From Methanobrevibacter sp. (GTDB taxonomy: Archaea; Methanobacteriota; Methanobacteria; Methanobacteriales; Methanobacteriaceae): a stretch of DNA of 32,881 bases. Position 1 is the first letter of the stretch, and each line of letters opens with the position of its first letter. The stretch lies in assembly GCA_017434525.1 (NCBI GenBank), contig JAFRFD010000011.1:1-32881 (forward strand). Reading direction: 5' to 3'. Position numbers and translations under genes: made by a program. Positions 25,402 to 32,881 of this stretch are shown here, piece by piece. The notes under the pieces are model-generated. The model was not told the origin of the DNA and searched no databases. It saw only the letters and a list, made by a program, of their open reading frames with translations.

Positions 25402-26451
25402 TTAATCTTCAATAATGAAAACACCATCAAAGACTTCAATTGAATCTGGATCTAATTCAATAGCTTTTTTAAAACATTCTTCGCATTCTTTATCCATATC
25501 TAGTTGACTTAAAGCCATACCCTTATACATCCAAGCTAAAGCAATTTCATCATCAATTTTTAAACATTCATCAAAATATTCAATTGATTTTTGAAATTTT
25601 TCTTGATTGAGCAAATGTTTTCCCTTTAGAATCAAATAATTAACATCATTAGAATCAATTTTTTCAGCACGCTTGAAATATTCATCAGATTTTTCATAAT
25701 CTTTTAATTCGGAATATATTATTGCTTTCCCAATATTAAAATCTAAATCATTTTTATCTATCTCAAGTGCCTTATCAAAGCAATCCAAAGCCTTATCAAA
25801 TTGATTTACTTGACAATATAATGAAGCTTTATTTGACCAGGAATACTGATTTGGTTCTATTTTAATAGCCTTATCAAATGCATTATGTGCTTTGGAGAGA
25901 TAATTTAACTCACTTAAGAATACTCCTTTGTCATGCCAATAGTTAACTTCATTAGGATTGATTTTGATTGCCTTATCCATTATTTTAATAGCTTTCTTGA
26001 GTCTACCCAAAAATGCAAACGATAATGCTTTGTAATGTAAGACATCGCCCTGATTTGGTTTTAATCTTAATGAACTGTTGAAATACTCAATAGCCCTTTC
26101 GTAATCTTTAAAAATGTAAAAACAAACTAAACCACAATCAAATACCTCTTTTGGATCATTCATGTCAATTGGTTCATATTCCTCATCGAAATCAACATAT
26201 TCTTCACCAAAATTTTCAGCAAAAGCTTTTTGAAAAATTTTGAAGGATTTTTCTTCATCTCCCTGAACACCAATCATTAACGATTTCATGAATAGGAATT
26301 TGGGATATTCCTCACAATCTTCAGGAATTTCATCTAAAATAATCAATGCTTCATTCAATTTATTTTGAAAAAATAATTCATCCGCTTTATCAAGAAAATA
26401 TTGATATTTGCTATTTTTTCCATCTGCAACTTGTTGTAAACTATTTTTCAT
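25402..26451 (-). CDS. tetratricopeptide repeat protein
   Basis: This 349-residue protein is built of about nine 34-residue TPR units, such as GDVLHYKALSFAFLGRLKKA followed by IKIMDKAIKINPNE, and YSWSNKASLYCQVNQFDKAL followed by DCFDKALEIDKND. The consensus W/L..G/A..Y...A.......A...P is clear from residue 100 onward. It has no signal peptide and no other domain, so it is probably a cytoplasmic scaffold. Methanogen genomes carry many such proteins; partners are unknown. I use the ATG at 26451, eight bases after GGAG; an upstream in-frame start at 26490 would place that ribosome binding site inside the gene. Confidence 0.88.
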   Translation of the reverse strand: MKNSLQQVADGKNSKYQYFLDKADELFFQNKLNEALIILDEIPEDCEEYPKFLFMKSLMIGVQGDEEKSFKIFQKAFAENFGEEYVDFDEEYEPIDMNDPKEVFDCGLVCFYIFKDYERAIEYFNSSLRLKPNQGDVLHYKALSFAFLGRLKKAIKIMDKAIKINPNEVNYWHDKGVFLSELNYLSKAHNAFDKAIKIEPNQYSWSNKASLYCQVNQFDKALDCFDKALEIDKNDLDFNIGKAIIYSELKDYEKSDEYFKRAEKIDSNDVNYLILKGKHLLNQEKFQKSIEYFDECLKIDDEIALAWMYKGMALSQLDMDKECEECFKKAIELDPDSIEVFDGVFIIED

Positions 26452-26544
26452 ATTTTCATCTCCAATCATTAGTGATGAAAATATTGGCAAGAGTAGGGAA
26501 TATAATTTAACTAAGTGCGACTTTGAACAAAATCATAAAAGCAC

Positions 26545-26564
26545 AAAAAAATAATAAAAAAAAA
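26545..26564 (-). terminator. oligo-T terminator after the hemB-citG unit
   Basis: On the minus strand T9 (26556-26564) and T7 (26545-26551) begin four bases past the stop of the CitG-like gene and lie before the promoter of the TPR gene. This is the usual form of a methanogen terminator. Confidence 0.55.
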
Positions 26565-26567
26565 GAG

Positions 26568-27446
26568 TTATTCAAAATTTGATTTCAAATAACTAACAAA
26601 GATTGATGCAGCGGTTAAATCAGCAGTAGTTCCCGGATTATATTTGTTTTTAAACAGATAATCATCAAATTCCTTAAGTTTATCTTTAAAATCAGATTGA
26701 TCTTTTAAATTAAGCAAATCCCTAGTCATCATTGATATTTTTAGGGCTTCATCTGAACCGTATTTTCTTGAAATTAAAGTGTCGGGAACCTGTGAGAGTA
26801 TTGTCAGAAATGTTAAAACGCAGGCATCATTTTGTGACTTTTCCTCTCTTAACTGATGATAAGCCGGATAACCTATTTCAAAAACGGCAGGCATATCACG
26901 GGTCATTTCACGAGCTAACATGTCCCATGGAGCTGAAATCTTCAATACATCATACATTGTCTGGTTGTTATCCCTTAACTCCTGTTTAGCATTGTCGCTG
27001 GCCACATCATATTCATCCTGGTCTCCCATACCGCCGGCATCTGCAATGTTGATTGCATCATACAAATCACATGCATCATCAACAGAGGTATTTCCCATCA
27101 GCAATTTAACGTTTTCACGAATATCATCAAATGAATCGCTGATGGCAGCTGCAACCGCAATTGGTGTTGTCATCATGACAATACCTAAATTTGTATTGTT
27201 TTTAATCCACCTGTCTGTTTCGGCCACTGCCTGAAGGATGTATTTTCCCAATTCAGGGTTTTCCACATCAACATCACTGCATGCCTCACGGATAGTGTCA
27301 CCAATAACAATTCCGCTTATTATGAAATCTTCAAATTCCATATCATCATAATCACGGGTTCTGTGAACATTACCCGGTTTTGGATATCCGCTTACTTCAA
27401 GCGCTGAAGCGATTTGTGCTATTTTTGCAATTTCTGAAGGTTTCAT
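26568..27446 (-). CDS. triphosphoribosyl-dephospho-CoA synthase family protein (CitG-like)
   Basis: This 292-residue helical protein belongs to the CitG/MdcB family (COG1767), which in bacteria makes the prosthetic-group precursor of citrate or malonate lyase from dephospho-CoA and ATP. Visible blocks are [20 protein letters not shown] at residues 15-34, [32 protein letters not shown] and [15 protein letters not shown] at the end. No lyase or acyl-carrier gene is nearby and methanogens of this type have no citrate lyase, so the archaeal substrate is open. The start codon overlaps the hemB stop by four bases (ATGA), so it is co-translated with a tetrapyrrole gene. Confidence 0.82.
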   Translation of the reverse strand: MKPSEIAKIAQIASALEVSGYPKPGNVHRTRDYDDMEFEDFIISGIVIGDTIREACSDVDVENPELGKYILQAVAETDRWIKNNTNLGIVMMTTPIAVAAAISDSFDDIRENVKLLMGNTSVDDACDLYDAINIADAGGMGDQDEYDVASDNAKQELRDNNQTMYDVLKISAPWDMLAREMTRDMPAVFEIGYPAYHQLREEKSQNDACVLTFLTILSQVPDTLISRKYGSDEALKISMMTRDLLNLKDQSDFKDKLKEFDDYLFKNKYNPGTTADLTAASIFVSYLKSNFE

Positions 27447-28447
27447 TCTATCACATCATTTAAAAGCAAGTATGGTGCAAAGTTAGTGATAATTAAGTCC
27501 GCTCCGGCTCTTTTAATTGAAATAAGTGCTTCCAGAATAGCCCTTTCAGTCAAATATCCTTTTTCTATTGCTGCCATAATCATGGAATATTCACCACTTA
27601 CGTTATATGCGACCAATGGAAGCATGAACTCATCCCTTACCATGCGGACAACATCCAAGTAGGGAAGTGCAGGTTTTACCATTAAGAAGTCACATCCCTC
27701 AATAACGTCAAGTTCACATTCACGAATAGCCTCAACCGCATTGGCAGGATCCATCTGGTAGGATTTTCTGTCTCCAGCATGTGGTGATGAGCAGGCAGCA
27801 ACCCTAAACGGTTCATAAAACGCAGAGGCATATTTTGCTGAATATGACATGATCATTACGTTGTAAAAACCGTTTTCATCCAAAGTTTCGCGAATAGCTT
27901 TGACTCTTCCATCCATCATGTCTGAGGGAGCCACAATATCCGCACCGGCCTGTGCATGGGATAAAGCGACTTTGGCAATAATCGGTAGGGATTCGTCATT
28001 CAATATTTCAATGCCATCATCAGTATCATCATTTTCAACAATCATGCCGCAATGTCCATGAGAAGTGTATTGGCATAGGCAGACATCACTTATAACGACC
28101 AAATTGGTCTCCTTTTTGAGTTTTCTTATTGCCTTTTGAACGATTCCTGTTGCGGAGTAGTCCGGAGTTGCAATTTCATCTTTGGTTTCCTCTTTTGGAA
28201 TTCCAAATACTATTATTGATTTTAAACCTTTAGCTTCAAGCTGTTTTGCAAATTCAACGCCAGCATCTAAAGAGTATCTGAATTCACCAGGAAGTGATGA
28301 AATCTCTTCCTTTTCCATGTCCTTAAGTTCTTCTTTAAAATAAATCGGATAAATCAAGTCTTCTTTTTGAAGTTTTGTTTCACGCACGATATCTCTAATT
28401 TTAGCATTTTTTCTTAATCTTCTCATTCTTGTTGTTGGAAATTGCAT
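27443..28447 (-). CDS. hemB: porphobilinogen synthase (delta-aminolevulinic acid dehydratase)
   Basis: This 334-residue enzyme condenses two 5-aminolevulinates to porphobilinogen, the first common step to F430 and corrinoids. It has the zinc-type metal site [14 protein letters not shown] with three cysteines, the first active-site lysine in [16 protein letters not shown] and the Schiff-base lysine in [15 protein letters not shown]; the end [13 protein letters not shown] is typical. I start it at the ATG at 28447, preceded by AAGTGAT six bases upstream; GTG at 28456 lies in that site. It is the first gene of a unit with the CitG-like gene. hemD lies 18 kb away. Confidence 0.95.
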   Translation of the reverse strand: MQFPTTRMRRLRKNAKIRDIVRETKLQKEDLIYPIYFKEELKDMEKEEISSLPGEFRYSLDAGVEFAKQLEAKGLKSIIVFGIPKEETKDEIATPDYSATGIVQKAIRKLKKETNLVVISDVCLCQYTSHGHCGMIVENDDTDDGIEILNDESLPIIAKVALSHAQAGADIVAPSDMMDGRVKAIRETLDENGFYNVMIMSYSAKYASAFYEPFRVAACSSPHAGDRKSYQMDPANAVEAIRECELDVIEGCDFLMVKPALPYLDVVRMVRDEFMLPLVAYNVSGEYSMIMAAIEKGYLTERAILEALISIKRAGADLIITNFAPYLLLNDVIE

Positions 28448-28513
28448 AATTATCACTTAATTAATAATTTTGATTTGAAATTATTTAAAATTGACAGTAT
28501 GGAATCATTCTGA

Positions 28514-28589
28514 AAAATTGTTGAGATACACTAAAATTGTTGTAAACTAATAAAATTGTTAAAACCCCGTAAAATTGATTTAACCCCGT
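28514..28589. repeat. four tandem 19-bp imperfect repeats
   Basis: Four units follow one another with an exact 19-base period: AAAATTGTTGAGATACACT at 28514, AAAATTGTTGTAAACTAAT at 28533, AAAATTGTTAAAACCCCGT at 28552 and AAAATTGATTTAACCCCGT at 28571. The first seven bases are identical in all four, and units 3 and 4 share AACCCCGT at the end. The array lies 55 bases before a TATA box of the two-gene cassette at 28705 and about 65 bases before the hemB start on the other strand. A regulator-binding array is the likeliest role. There are no spacers, so it is not a CRISPR. Confidence 0.75.
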
Positions 28590-28643
28590 ATATGATTTGG
28601 AATATTCCTTGTAAAGATTTAGGATAGATTTGGAAAAAAAATA

Positions 28644-28652
28644 TTTATATAT
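28644..28652 (+). promoter_or_regulatory. TATA box of the two-gene cassette
   Basis: TTTATATAT within a run AAAAAAAATATTTATATATTAC matches the archaeal TATA box with an A-rich BRE-like stretch before it. A start site about 25 bases downstream would fall at the short inverted repeat at 28673-28684, leaving a leader of about 30 bases with the ribosome binding site AAGTGAT. Confidence 0.55.
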
Positions 28653-28672
28653 TACTCTTAAAATAATAATAC

Positions 28673-28684
28673 ACAGGCGTCTGT
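28673..28684. repeat. short inverted repeat at the expected transcription start
   Basis: ACAG-GCGT-CTGT forms two 4-bp arms around four bases, located where transcription from the TATA box at 28644 should begin. It could be an operator half-site pair. It is short, so chance is a serious alternative. Confidence 0.3.
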
Positions 28685-28704
28685 TAAATTTTTAAGTGAT
28701 AAAA

Positions 28705-29187
28705 ATGAAAATAAGAAAATTTAACGGATTCAATGAAAATGGCTATCTGCCCTATGGAATATATAATATGACTTTTGAAGAATTTAGAAGCACATTTGGT
28801 GAAAATTCAACAAAAAGAAAAGAAATTATAACAGAATATGAAAAACATATGGTTGAAATCAAAAATACAGGATATTTCCTTGATCACTGGATTGATGGCA
28901 GTTTTGTTTCAACAAAAGAAAATCCTAACGATATAGATACTTTAACTGAATTTGACGGATTTGAAGCTGAAAAGAATAATGATAAAGAAAAAATTGAAAA
29001 TATTATCTCAAACTCAAGATCCATGACAAATAATAAATGCCATTCGCTTAGAGTATATCGATATCCGAGTTCAGATGAAATAGCATACAAACTGTATTTA
29101 AAATCAAAAATGAGAATATTATTGATATTGTTCGGCCATGATAGAGAAGGAATTCCAAAAGGAATAATCCACCTAATTGGAGATTAG
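28705..29187 (+). CDS. nucleotidyltransferase-like protein (DUF6932-like)
   Basis: This 160-residue protein starts with GYLPYGIYNMTFEEFRSTFG, the N-terminal block I associate with DUF6932, and carries IDGSFVSTKENPNDID at residues 63-78. That segment fits the nucleotidyltransferase-fold pattern G-S-x9-D-h-D (Gly65, Ser66, Asp76, Asp78), as in MNT, AbiEii and related proteins. The third acidic residue is not certain. The start is the ATG at 28705, five bases after AGTGA; the in-frame GTG at 28696 is inside that site. It is followed after two bases by a gene of unknown family. A toxin, an AMP-transferase or a defence function would be inference from the fold. Confidence 0.7.
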   Translation: MKIRKFNGFNENGYLPYGIYNMTFEEFRSTFGENSTKRKEIITEYEKHMVEIKNTGYFLDHWIDGSFVSTKENPNDIDTLTEFDGFEAEKNNDKEKIENIISNSRSMTNNKCHSLRVYRYPSSDEIAYKLYLKSKMRILLILFGHDREGIPKGIIHLIGD

Positions 29188-29189
29188 TT

Positions 29190-29837
29190 ATGAGATTTAA
29201 AACAATTGAAGAATATGATAAAGAATTAAGTGAAATGGAAGAGGATTTACTTGAAATGGAAGCCTACATCGAAAAACATCCTGAAAAATTTGGAGTTAAA
29301 GGAAATTATGAAACCTATAAACAGGTATACAAAATTTTCGAAAATGATAAAAAAAGATTTCTTGATGAATTAAATACAATATGTTTAATATTAAATGGGA
29401 ATTTAATAAATAAAGGTTTAAATGTGGAAGAATTATTTAATCTGAGCAAGCATTTCAATGAAACTGAAAATATTACGACTAATTTACTTGGAAATAAAAT
29501 CGACCATGAAAATTTAATTGTAAAAGAAATCGCCCAAGGGTCTTATAAAATCACATTCTCATTTCCAAATCCAACGGAAGAAGACGTAAAAAGAACATCG
29601 CCAAGAAAAAAAGGCTTGATGAAAATCTTTGATTTCATAAACTGCGGAGACAACATTGAAAAATTAAAAAACGAGGCGGGACCCAATGGTCATGACGCGC
29701 TAATTTCATATAAAGAATTTTTAGAAGAAATCGTAAAACACAATGCTGACTTCACCCTCGATACTGAACTGGAAACTGTCAAAGCCGGGCTAACTTTAGA
29801 GCAATGCAAAAATATTTGTGAAAACTTAAATGTTTAG
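29190..29837 (+). CDS. hypothetical partner of the nucleotidyltransferase-like protein
   Basis: I do not recognise this 215-residue protein. It begins with a helical, probably coiled-coil segment ([20 protein letters not shown], residues 2-21, and on to about 60). A middle part around [20 protein letters not shown] is strand-rich, and the end is helical ([20 protein letters not shown]). No catalytic motif and no HEPN-type RxxxxH motif is evident. The ribosome binding site GGAG lies within the last codons of the upstream gene, and the gap is two bases, so the two proteins are made together and may form a complex. Its end overlaps the leader of aroC. Confidence 0.65.
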   Translation: MRFKTIEEYDKELSEMEEDLLEMEAYIEKHPEKFGVKGNYETYKQVYKIFENDKKRFLDELNTICLILNGNLINKGLNVEELFNLSKHFNETENITTNLLGNKIDHENLIVKEIAQGSYKITFSFPNPTEEDVKRTSPRKKGLMKIFDFINCGDNIEKLKNEAGPNGHDALISYKEFLEEIVKHNADFTLDTELETVKAGLTLEQCKNICENLNV

Positions 29838-29877
29838 AATACAAATATTACTATTAATTATCAAAAAGAGGCCAAAT

Positions 29878-30972
29878 ATGTCAAATTCAATCGGAGAAAA
29901 ATTTAGAATAACAAGTTTTGGAGCAAGCCACGGAGTTGCTGTTGGCGCTATTGTTGATGGATGTCCTGCAAACCTTGAATTAAGTGCTGAAGACATTCAA
30001 AAAGAATTAGATAAAAGAAAACCTGGAACAAGTAGTGTCACTACTCCTAGAAAAGAATCAGACGAAGTTCAAATATTATCCGGAATATTTGAAGGAAAGA
30101 CTGATGGAACTCCCATCACAGGAGTTGTTTTCAATAAAAACCAGCACTCCAAAGATTATTCTATGTTTAAAAGCACTCCCCGCCCGTCCCATGGAGACTT
30201 CGGATGGATGATGAAATACGGCAACTATGACTACAATGGAGGCGGCCGTGGAAGTGGACGAGTCACAATCGGCCACGTCATTGGTGGAGCGATAGCCAAA
30301 AAATTATTAAAAACCCGAAACATTGAAATCATTTCCCATGTAGTCCAAATTGGAGACATCAAAGCAGAGCCTCAAGATTTCAATACAATCAAAGAAAATG
30401 TTGAAAAAAATCCTGTCAGATGTGCAGACCTAAAAGCGGCTAAAGAAATGGAAGAATTGATCTTGAATAAAAAACAGGAAGGAGATTCTGTTGGAGGAAT
30501 TGTCGAAACAATAGCTATTGGTGTTCCTCAAGGTCTTGGAGAACCTGTTTTCGGTCGCCTTGATGGGGACTTAGCTAAAATATTGATGAACATCGGAGCC
30601 GTTAAAGGGGTTGAAATTGGTCTTGGATTTGATGTTTCAAACCATACCGGTTCTGAAATCAATGATGAATATCAAATTGAAGATGGCAAAATCACTACAA
30701 AAACAAATAACTCAGGCGGAATAATCGGAGGCATGAGCAATGGAATGCCAATCATCGCAAGAATTGCCGTAAAGCCTACACCATCCATTTCCAAATGTCA
30801 AAATTCAGTCAATTTAGATGCAATGGAAAATGAAAAAATAGAAATTAAAGGAAGACATGACCCCTGCATCTGCCCTAGAGTGACAGCAGTAGCCGAATCA
30901 AGTACTGCAATTGTTCTTGCAGACCATATGATTCTATCAGGATTCATTCATCCTACAAACTTGAAACATTAA
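29878..30972 (+). CDS. aroC: chorismate synthase
   Basis: This 364-residue enzyme makes chorismate from 5-enolpyruvylshikimate-3-phosphate, using reduced FMN. It has [20 protein letters not shown] near the start, [50 protein letters not shown] and, near the end, [20 protein letters not shown], which are the chorismate-synthase signatures. The start is the ATG at 29878, seven bases after GAGG; an in-frame ATG at 29830 would overlap the previous gene and lacks a site. It may be transcribed with the two-gene cassette. Its stop codon overlaps that of the convergent MBL gene (TTAA). Confidence 0.96.
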   Translation: MSNSIGEKFRITSFGASHGVAVGAIVDGCPANLELSAEDIQKELDKRKPGTSSVTTPRKESDEVQILSGIFEGKTDGTPITGVVFNKNQHSKDYSMFKSTPRPSHGDFGWMMKYGNYDYNGGGRGSGRVTIGHVIGGAIAKKLLKTRNIEIISHVVQIGDIKAEPQDFNTIKENVEKNPVRCADLKAAKEMEELILNKKQEGDSVGGIVETIAIGVPQGLGEPVFGRLDGDLAKILMNIGAVKGVEIGLGFDVSNHTGSEINDEYQIEDGKITTKTNNSGGIIGGMSNGMPIIARIAVKPTPSISKCQNSVNLDAMENEKIEIKGRHDPCICPRVTAVAESSTAIVLADHMILSGFIHPTNLKH

Positions 30973-31892
30973 TTCTTTTTCATGAAAGAAACTTCATCAA
31001 ACTCATTATGCTTAAATGCCAATTGATAGGAGTTTTTTCTTTCATTATTAAACATTTTATGATTTGTACTATGACTAGGTGAGTCAACATCCTTTAGAGA
31101 AATTAGTCTAAATCTTTTTGGATTATTGTAATTCACATTAAATGACAAACCGTCAAATGCCGCAATAGTTTTAACACCAGTTTGCTTTGAAATCTTTTTT
31201 GCTTCAGTAACCGGATTATTGGATATCATCTTAAGGCCCAAATGGGTCATTACTGCAACTTTCGGCTGCACCTCATTAATCAAATCAATGAAATTGCGGG
31301 TGCACATATGCCCATTAATTGTTCGGTTACCTGGCCTCAATACGCTTGCTATTAAAATGTCCGCATCCTTATGGTCTTCAGCCAAACCTTCAAAATAACC
31401 AGTGTCTGAAGTGTATGAGACTTTAAATCCATTGTAATCAATTTGAAAACCGCAACCGGTCGGATCACCATGTTGAGTCCGGGTTCCCTTAACTTTAATA
31501 TTACCTACTGGAGTTTCGACTCCTGGCTTTAAGAGAATCCTATCTGATTTTGATTGATGATAAGATGAAATACATGGACCCCAAACATCATAACCGTTTA
31601 AAACACTTTCACTTCCAAAAATTGTACCGAAATCACGTGTCATACCTCTTGTCATGGATTCAATGAGAATTTCAGCATCGTTATAATGGTCTGTGTGGGC
31701 ATGAGTTACAAAAACACCGCTTAAGTTACGTGGGTCAAATCCAAATTGGTAAGTTCTAATCAATGCTCCTGGACCCGGATCTATGTGATAATTTTTACCG
31801 CCCAAATTATCAATCCTAAATCCTCCTGTCATTCTTCGCTGTGAAATGGCGGAAAACCTTCCACCACCACTGCCTAAAAATGTTATTTTCAT
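30969..31892 (-). CDS. MBL-fold metal-dependent hydrolase (RNase Z-like)
   Basis: This 307-residue metallo-beta-lactamase-fold protein has [20 protein letters not shown] at the start, the metal motif [10 protein letters not shown] (HxHxDH), a further histidine in [10 protein letters not shown], the Asp of [10 protein letters not shown], and [10 protein letters not shown]. The layout resembles tRNase Z-like and PhnP-like hydrolases, but the RNase Z exosite is not evident, so the substrate is open. The C-terminal 50 residues are basic and polar. The ribosome binding site GGGGG is close to the ATG. It follows the DUF2121 gene after 12 bases and they probably form one unit. Confidence 0.83.
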   Translation of the reverse strand: MKITFLGSGGGRFSAISQRRMTGGFRIDNLGGKNYHIDPGPGALIRTYQFGFDPRNLSGVFVTHAHTDHYNDAEILIESMTRGMTRDFGTIFGSESVLNGYDVWGPCISSYHQSKSDRILLKPGVETPVGNIKVKGTRTQHGDPTGCGFQIDYNGFKVSYTSDTGYFEGLAEDHKDADILIASVLRPGNRTINGHMCTRNFIDLINEVQPKVAVMTHLGLKMISNNPVTEAKKISKQTGVKTIAAFDGLSFNVNYNNPKRFRLISLKDVDSPSHSTNHKMFNNERKNSYQLAFKHNEFDEVSFMKKN

Positions 31893-31904
31893 TTAAACCC
31901 CCAA

Positions 31905-32825
31905 TCATAAAGAACATAAAATTATATCACAATTGAGAGATGATTTATCTTTTTTAAGGCATAAATTTTCATTTTCAATGACAACTTTATCCCCTATTTT
32001 TACATTATCAGATTCGGTAAACATCAAGACATTTTGACCCGGGCCTGCAAGCTGTTTCCAGTTTCCATCCATTGCTTGTGTTTTATCGTTTAATTGAACA
32101 TATAACATGTTTCCATCAATGGAAACAACTTTACCCACTTCCCCTTTGTCAATAATCTTGTTTGCCATGTCAATTGCAATATTCTGTTGAACTAATTTTT
32201 CTGTTAAATCTTGCCTAAACTTTATCAATACCTTAATGTCATTGTCGATAGTTATATTAAGATGTTGTTGAGCTTGAGAGGGATTATATAGAGGTTGTTG
32301 AATTAAAGTATCGGATTTATCACCAACAGTGGGTGTTTTGGATGCGACTTCTGCTAAAATGCCTTCAAATACTTCACCCATGTATTTCAAGCTTTGTGAA
32401 GCTTTCCATTTCTTTTGGATGAGATCTTGAGCCAAGTGTTTTGCGAAATTGTTTCCAAAAATAATAATTCCTTTTTCACCCGCCTTACGTGATTTTTGCT
32501 CGGAACCCAATAACTCAACTATTTGATACCCGTTTGTAGTCCCATAGATTCTCCTACGTTTAGTTTCAAAAGTTCCTTTAGTGCTTACTTCACCCCTAAC
32601 GGTATTTCCAACTATTTTTAACTTACTTGCATCGTCAGTGATTTTAATGGAAATGCCAAGTTCGCTTGCACGTTTTGCAAACACATCATCATCTTTAATA
32701 CTTCCATCATACAATTCCTTTTCTAATTGTGCTAAATTACTTTTATCACCAAAATACCCTATCTTTCTTTTATCTCCTGTCATTACACATCCTTTTTTTC
32801 CAATGTAAGCAATAATTAAGCTCAT
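31905..32825 (-). CDS. DUF2121 family protein with proteasome-like N-terminus
   Basis: This 306-residue protein matches the methanogen family DUF2121. It begins MSLIIAYIGKKGCVMTGDKR. If the Met is removed, Ser becomes residue 1, and Asp and Arg fall at 17 and 19, as in proteasome beta subunits and HslV (nucleophile at 1, Asp17, Arg19), which suggests an Ntn-hydrolase fold. The middle (residues 85-185) has GEKGIIIFGNNFAKHLAQDL and a helical part; the C-terminus (from about 215) has a small beta domain, VGKVVSIDGNMLYVQLND. I use the ATG at 32825, seven bases after GGGG; an upstream in-frame start at 32867 has no site. Function is unknown. Confidence 0.78.
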   Translation of the reverse strand: MSLIIAYIGKKGCVMTGDKRKIGYFGDKSNLAQLEKELYDGSIKDDDVFAKRASELGISIKITDDASKLKIVGNTVRGEVSTKGTFETKRRRIYGTTNGYQIVELLGSEQKSRKAGEKGIIIFGNNFAKHLAQDLIQKKWKASQSLKYMGEVFEGILAEVASKTPTVGDKSDTLIQQPLYNPSQAQQHLNITIDNDIKVLIKFRQDLTEKLVQQNIAIDMANKIIDKGEVGKVVSIDGNMLYVQLNDKTQAMDGNWKQLAGPGQNVLMFTESDNVKIGDKVVIENENLCLKKDKSSLNCDIILCSL

Positions 32826-32881
32826 AATATCCCCTAAATTAGATATTTTAAATGAATAAAATATCAACAGTTTATTATTTA

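Noticed and set aside
28514..28589. CRISPR array
   Set aside because: The four 19-base units are directly adjacent with no unique spacers and no cas genes near, so they are tandem repeats.

Overview
The window looks like the chromosome of a low-GC hydrogenotrophic methanogen of the Methanobacteriales, most like Methanobrevibacter. The evidence is archaeal ribosomal protein S8e, SRP19, a separate C-terminal PolB fragment (the split family B polymerase known from Methanothermobacter), HypE, an archaeal-type PheS, the methanogen family DUF2121, AGGTGA-type ribosome binding sites and very AT-rich TATA-like promoters. Assignment to a genus is inference from family recognition; no rRNA gene is present.

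Layout. Positions 1-3931 hold an AT-rich accessory block for cell-surface glycan decoration: a LicD-like phosphotransferase on the minus strand, then a GT2 glycosyltransferase, a SAM methyltransferase and a LicC-like nucleotidyltransferase on the plus strand. Positions 4137-6688 hold a membrane acyltransferase and a secreted beta-helix-like protein with a Gly/Gln/Pro-rich insert. Positions 6720-8468 (minus) hold an iron-sulfur flavoprotein/flavodoxin pair, a DUF2283-like protein and, upstream of it, a frameshifted small toxin-like gene that I reconstructed by hand. Positions 8691-14210 (plus) hold a dense run: hemD, a second GT2, UDP-galactopyranose mutase, SRP19, a RecJ-like DHH nuclease and a winged-helix protein. 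Positions 14211-16388 (minus) are a DEAD-box helicase and an SPL-like radical SAM protein. Positions 16476-17637 (plus) are a frameshifted Cas4-like nuclease and a membrane-anchored nuclease-fold protein that has lost its catalytic residues. Positions 17638-21398 (minus) are an unknown protein, an RDD protein, hypE, S8e, two small acidic proteins and a second DUF2283-like paralog. Positions 21588-23000 (plus) are polB2 and a HAD hydrolase. Positions 23021-28447 (minus) are xth, pheS, a TPR protein, a CitG-like protein and hemB. Positions 28705-30972 (plus) are an uncharacterised two-gene cassette led by a nucleotidyltransferase-like protein, preceded by four exact-period 19-bp repeats, then aroC. 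Positions 30969-32825 (minus) are an MBL-fold hydrolase and a DUF2121 protein with proteasome-like N-terminal residues.

How the genes work together. HemB and HemD serve tetrapyrrole synthesis, which in such methanogens means F430 and corrinoids. HypE serves NiFe hydrogenases. AroC feeds aromatic amino acids. The two GT2 enzymes, the UGM and the LicC/LicD-like pair point to surface polysaccharides containing galactofuranose and phospho-substituents. The best candidates for something undescribed are the two-gene cassette with its repeat array (28514-29837), the nuclease-dead SNase protein next to Cas4 (16476-17637), and the DUF2283-like pair with one decayed toxin partner. I see no CRISPR array, insertion sequence, tRNA or rRNA. 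No gene-free stretch exceeds 300 bases; the longest is 1061-1338, a divergent promoter region.
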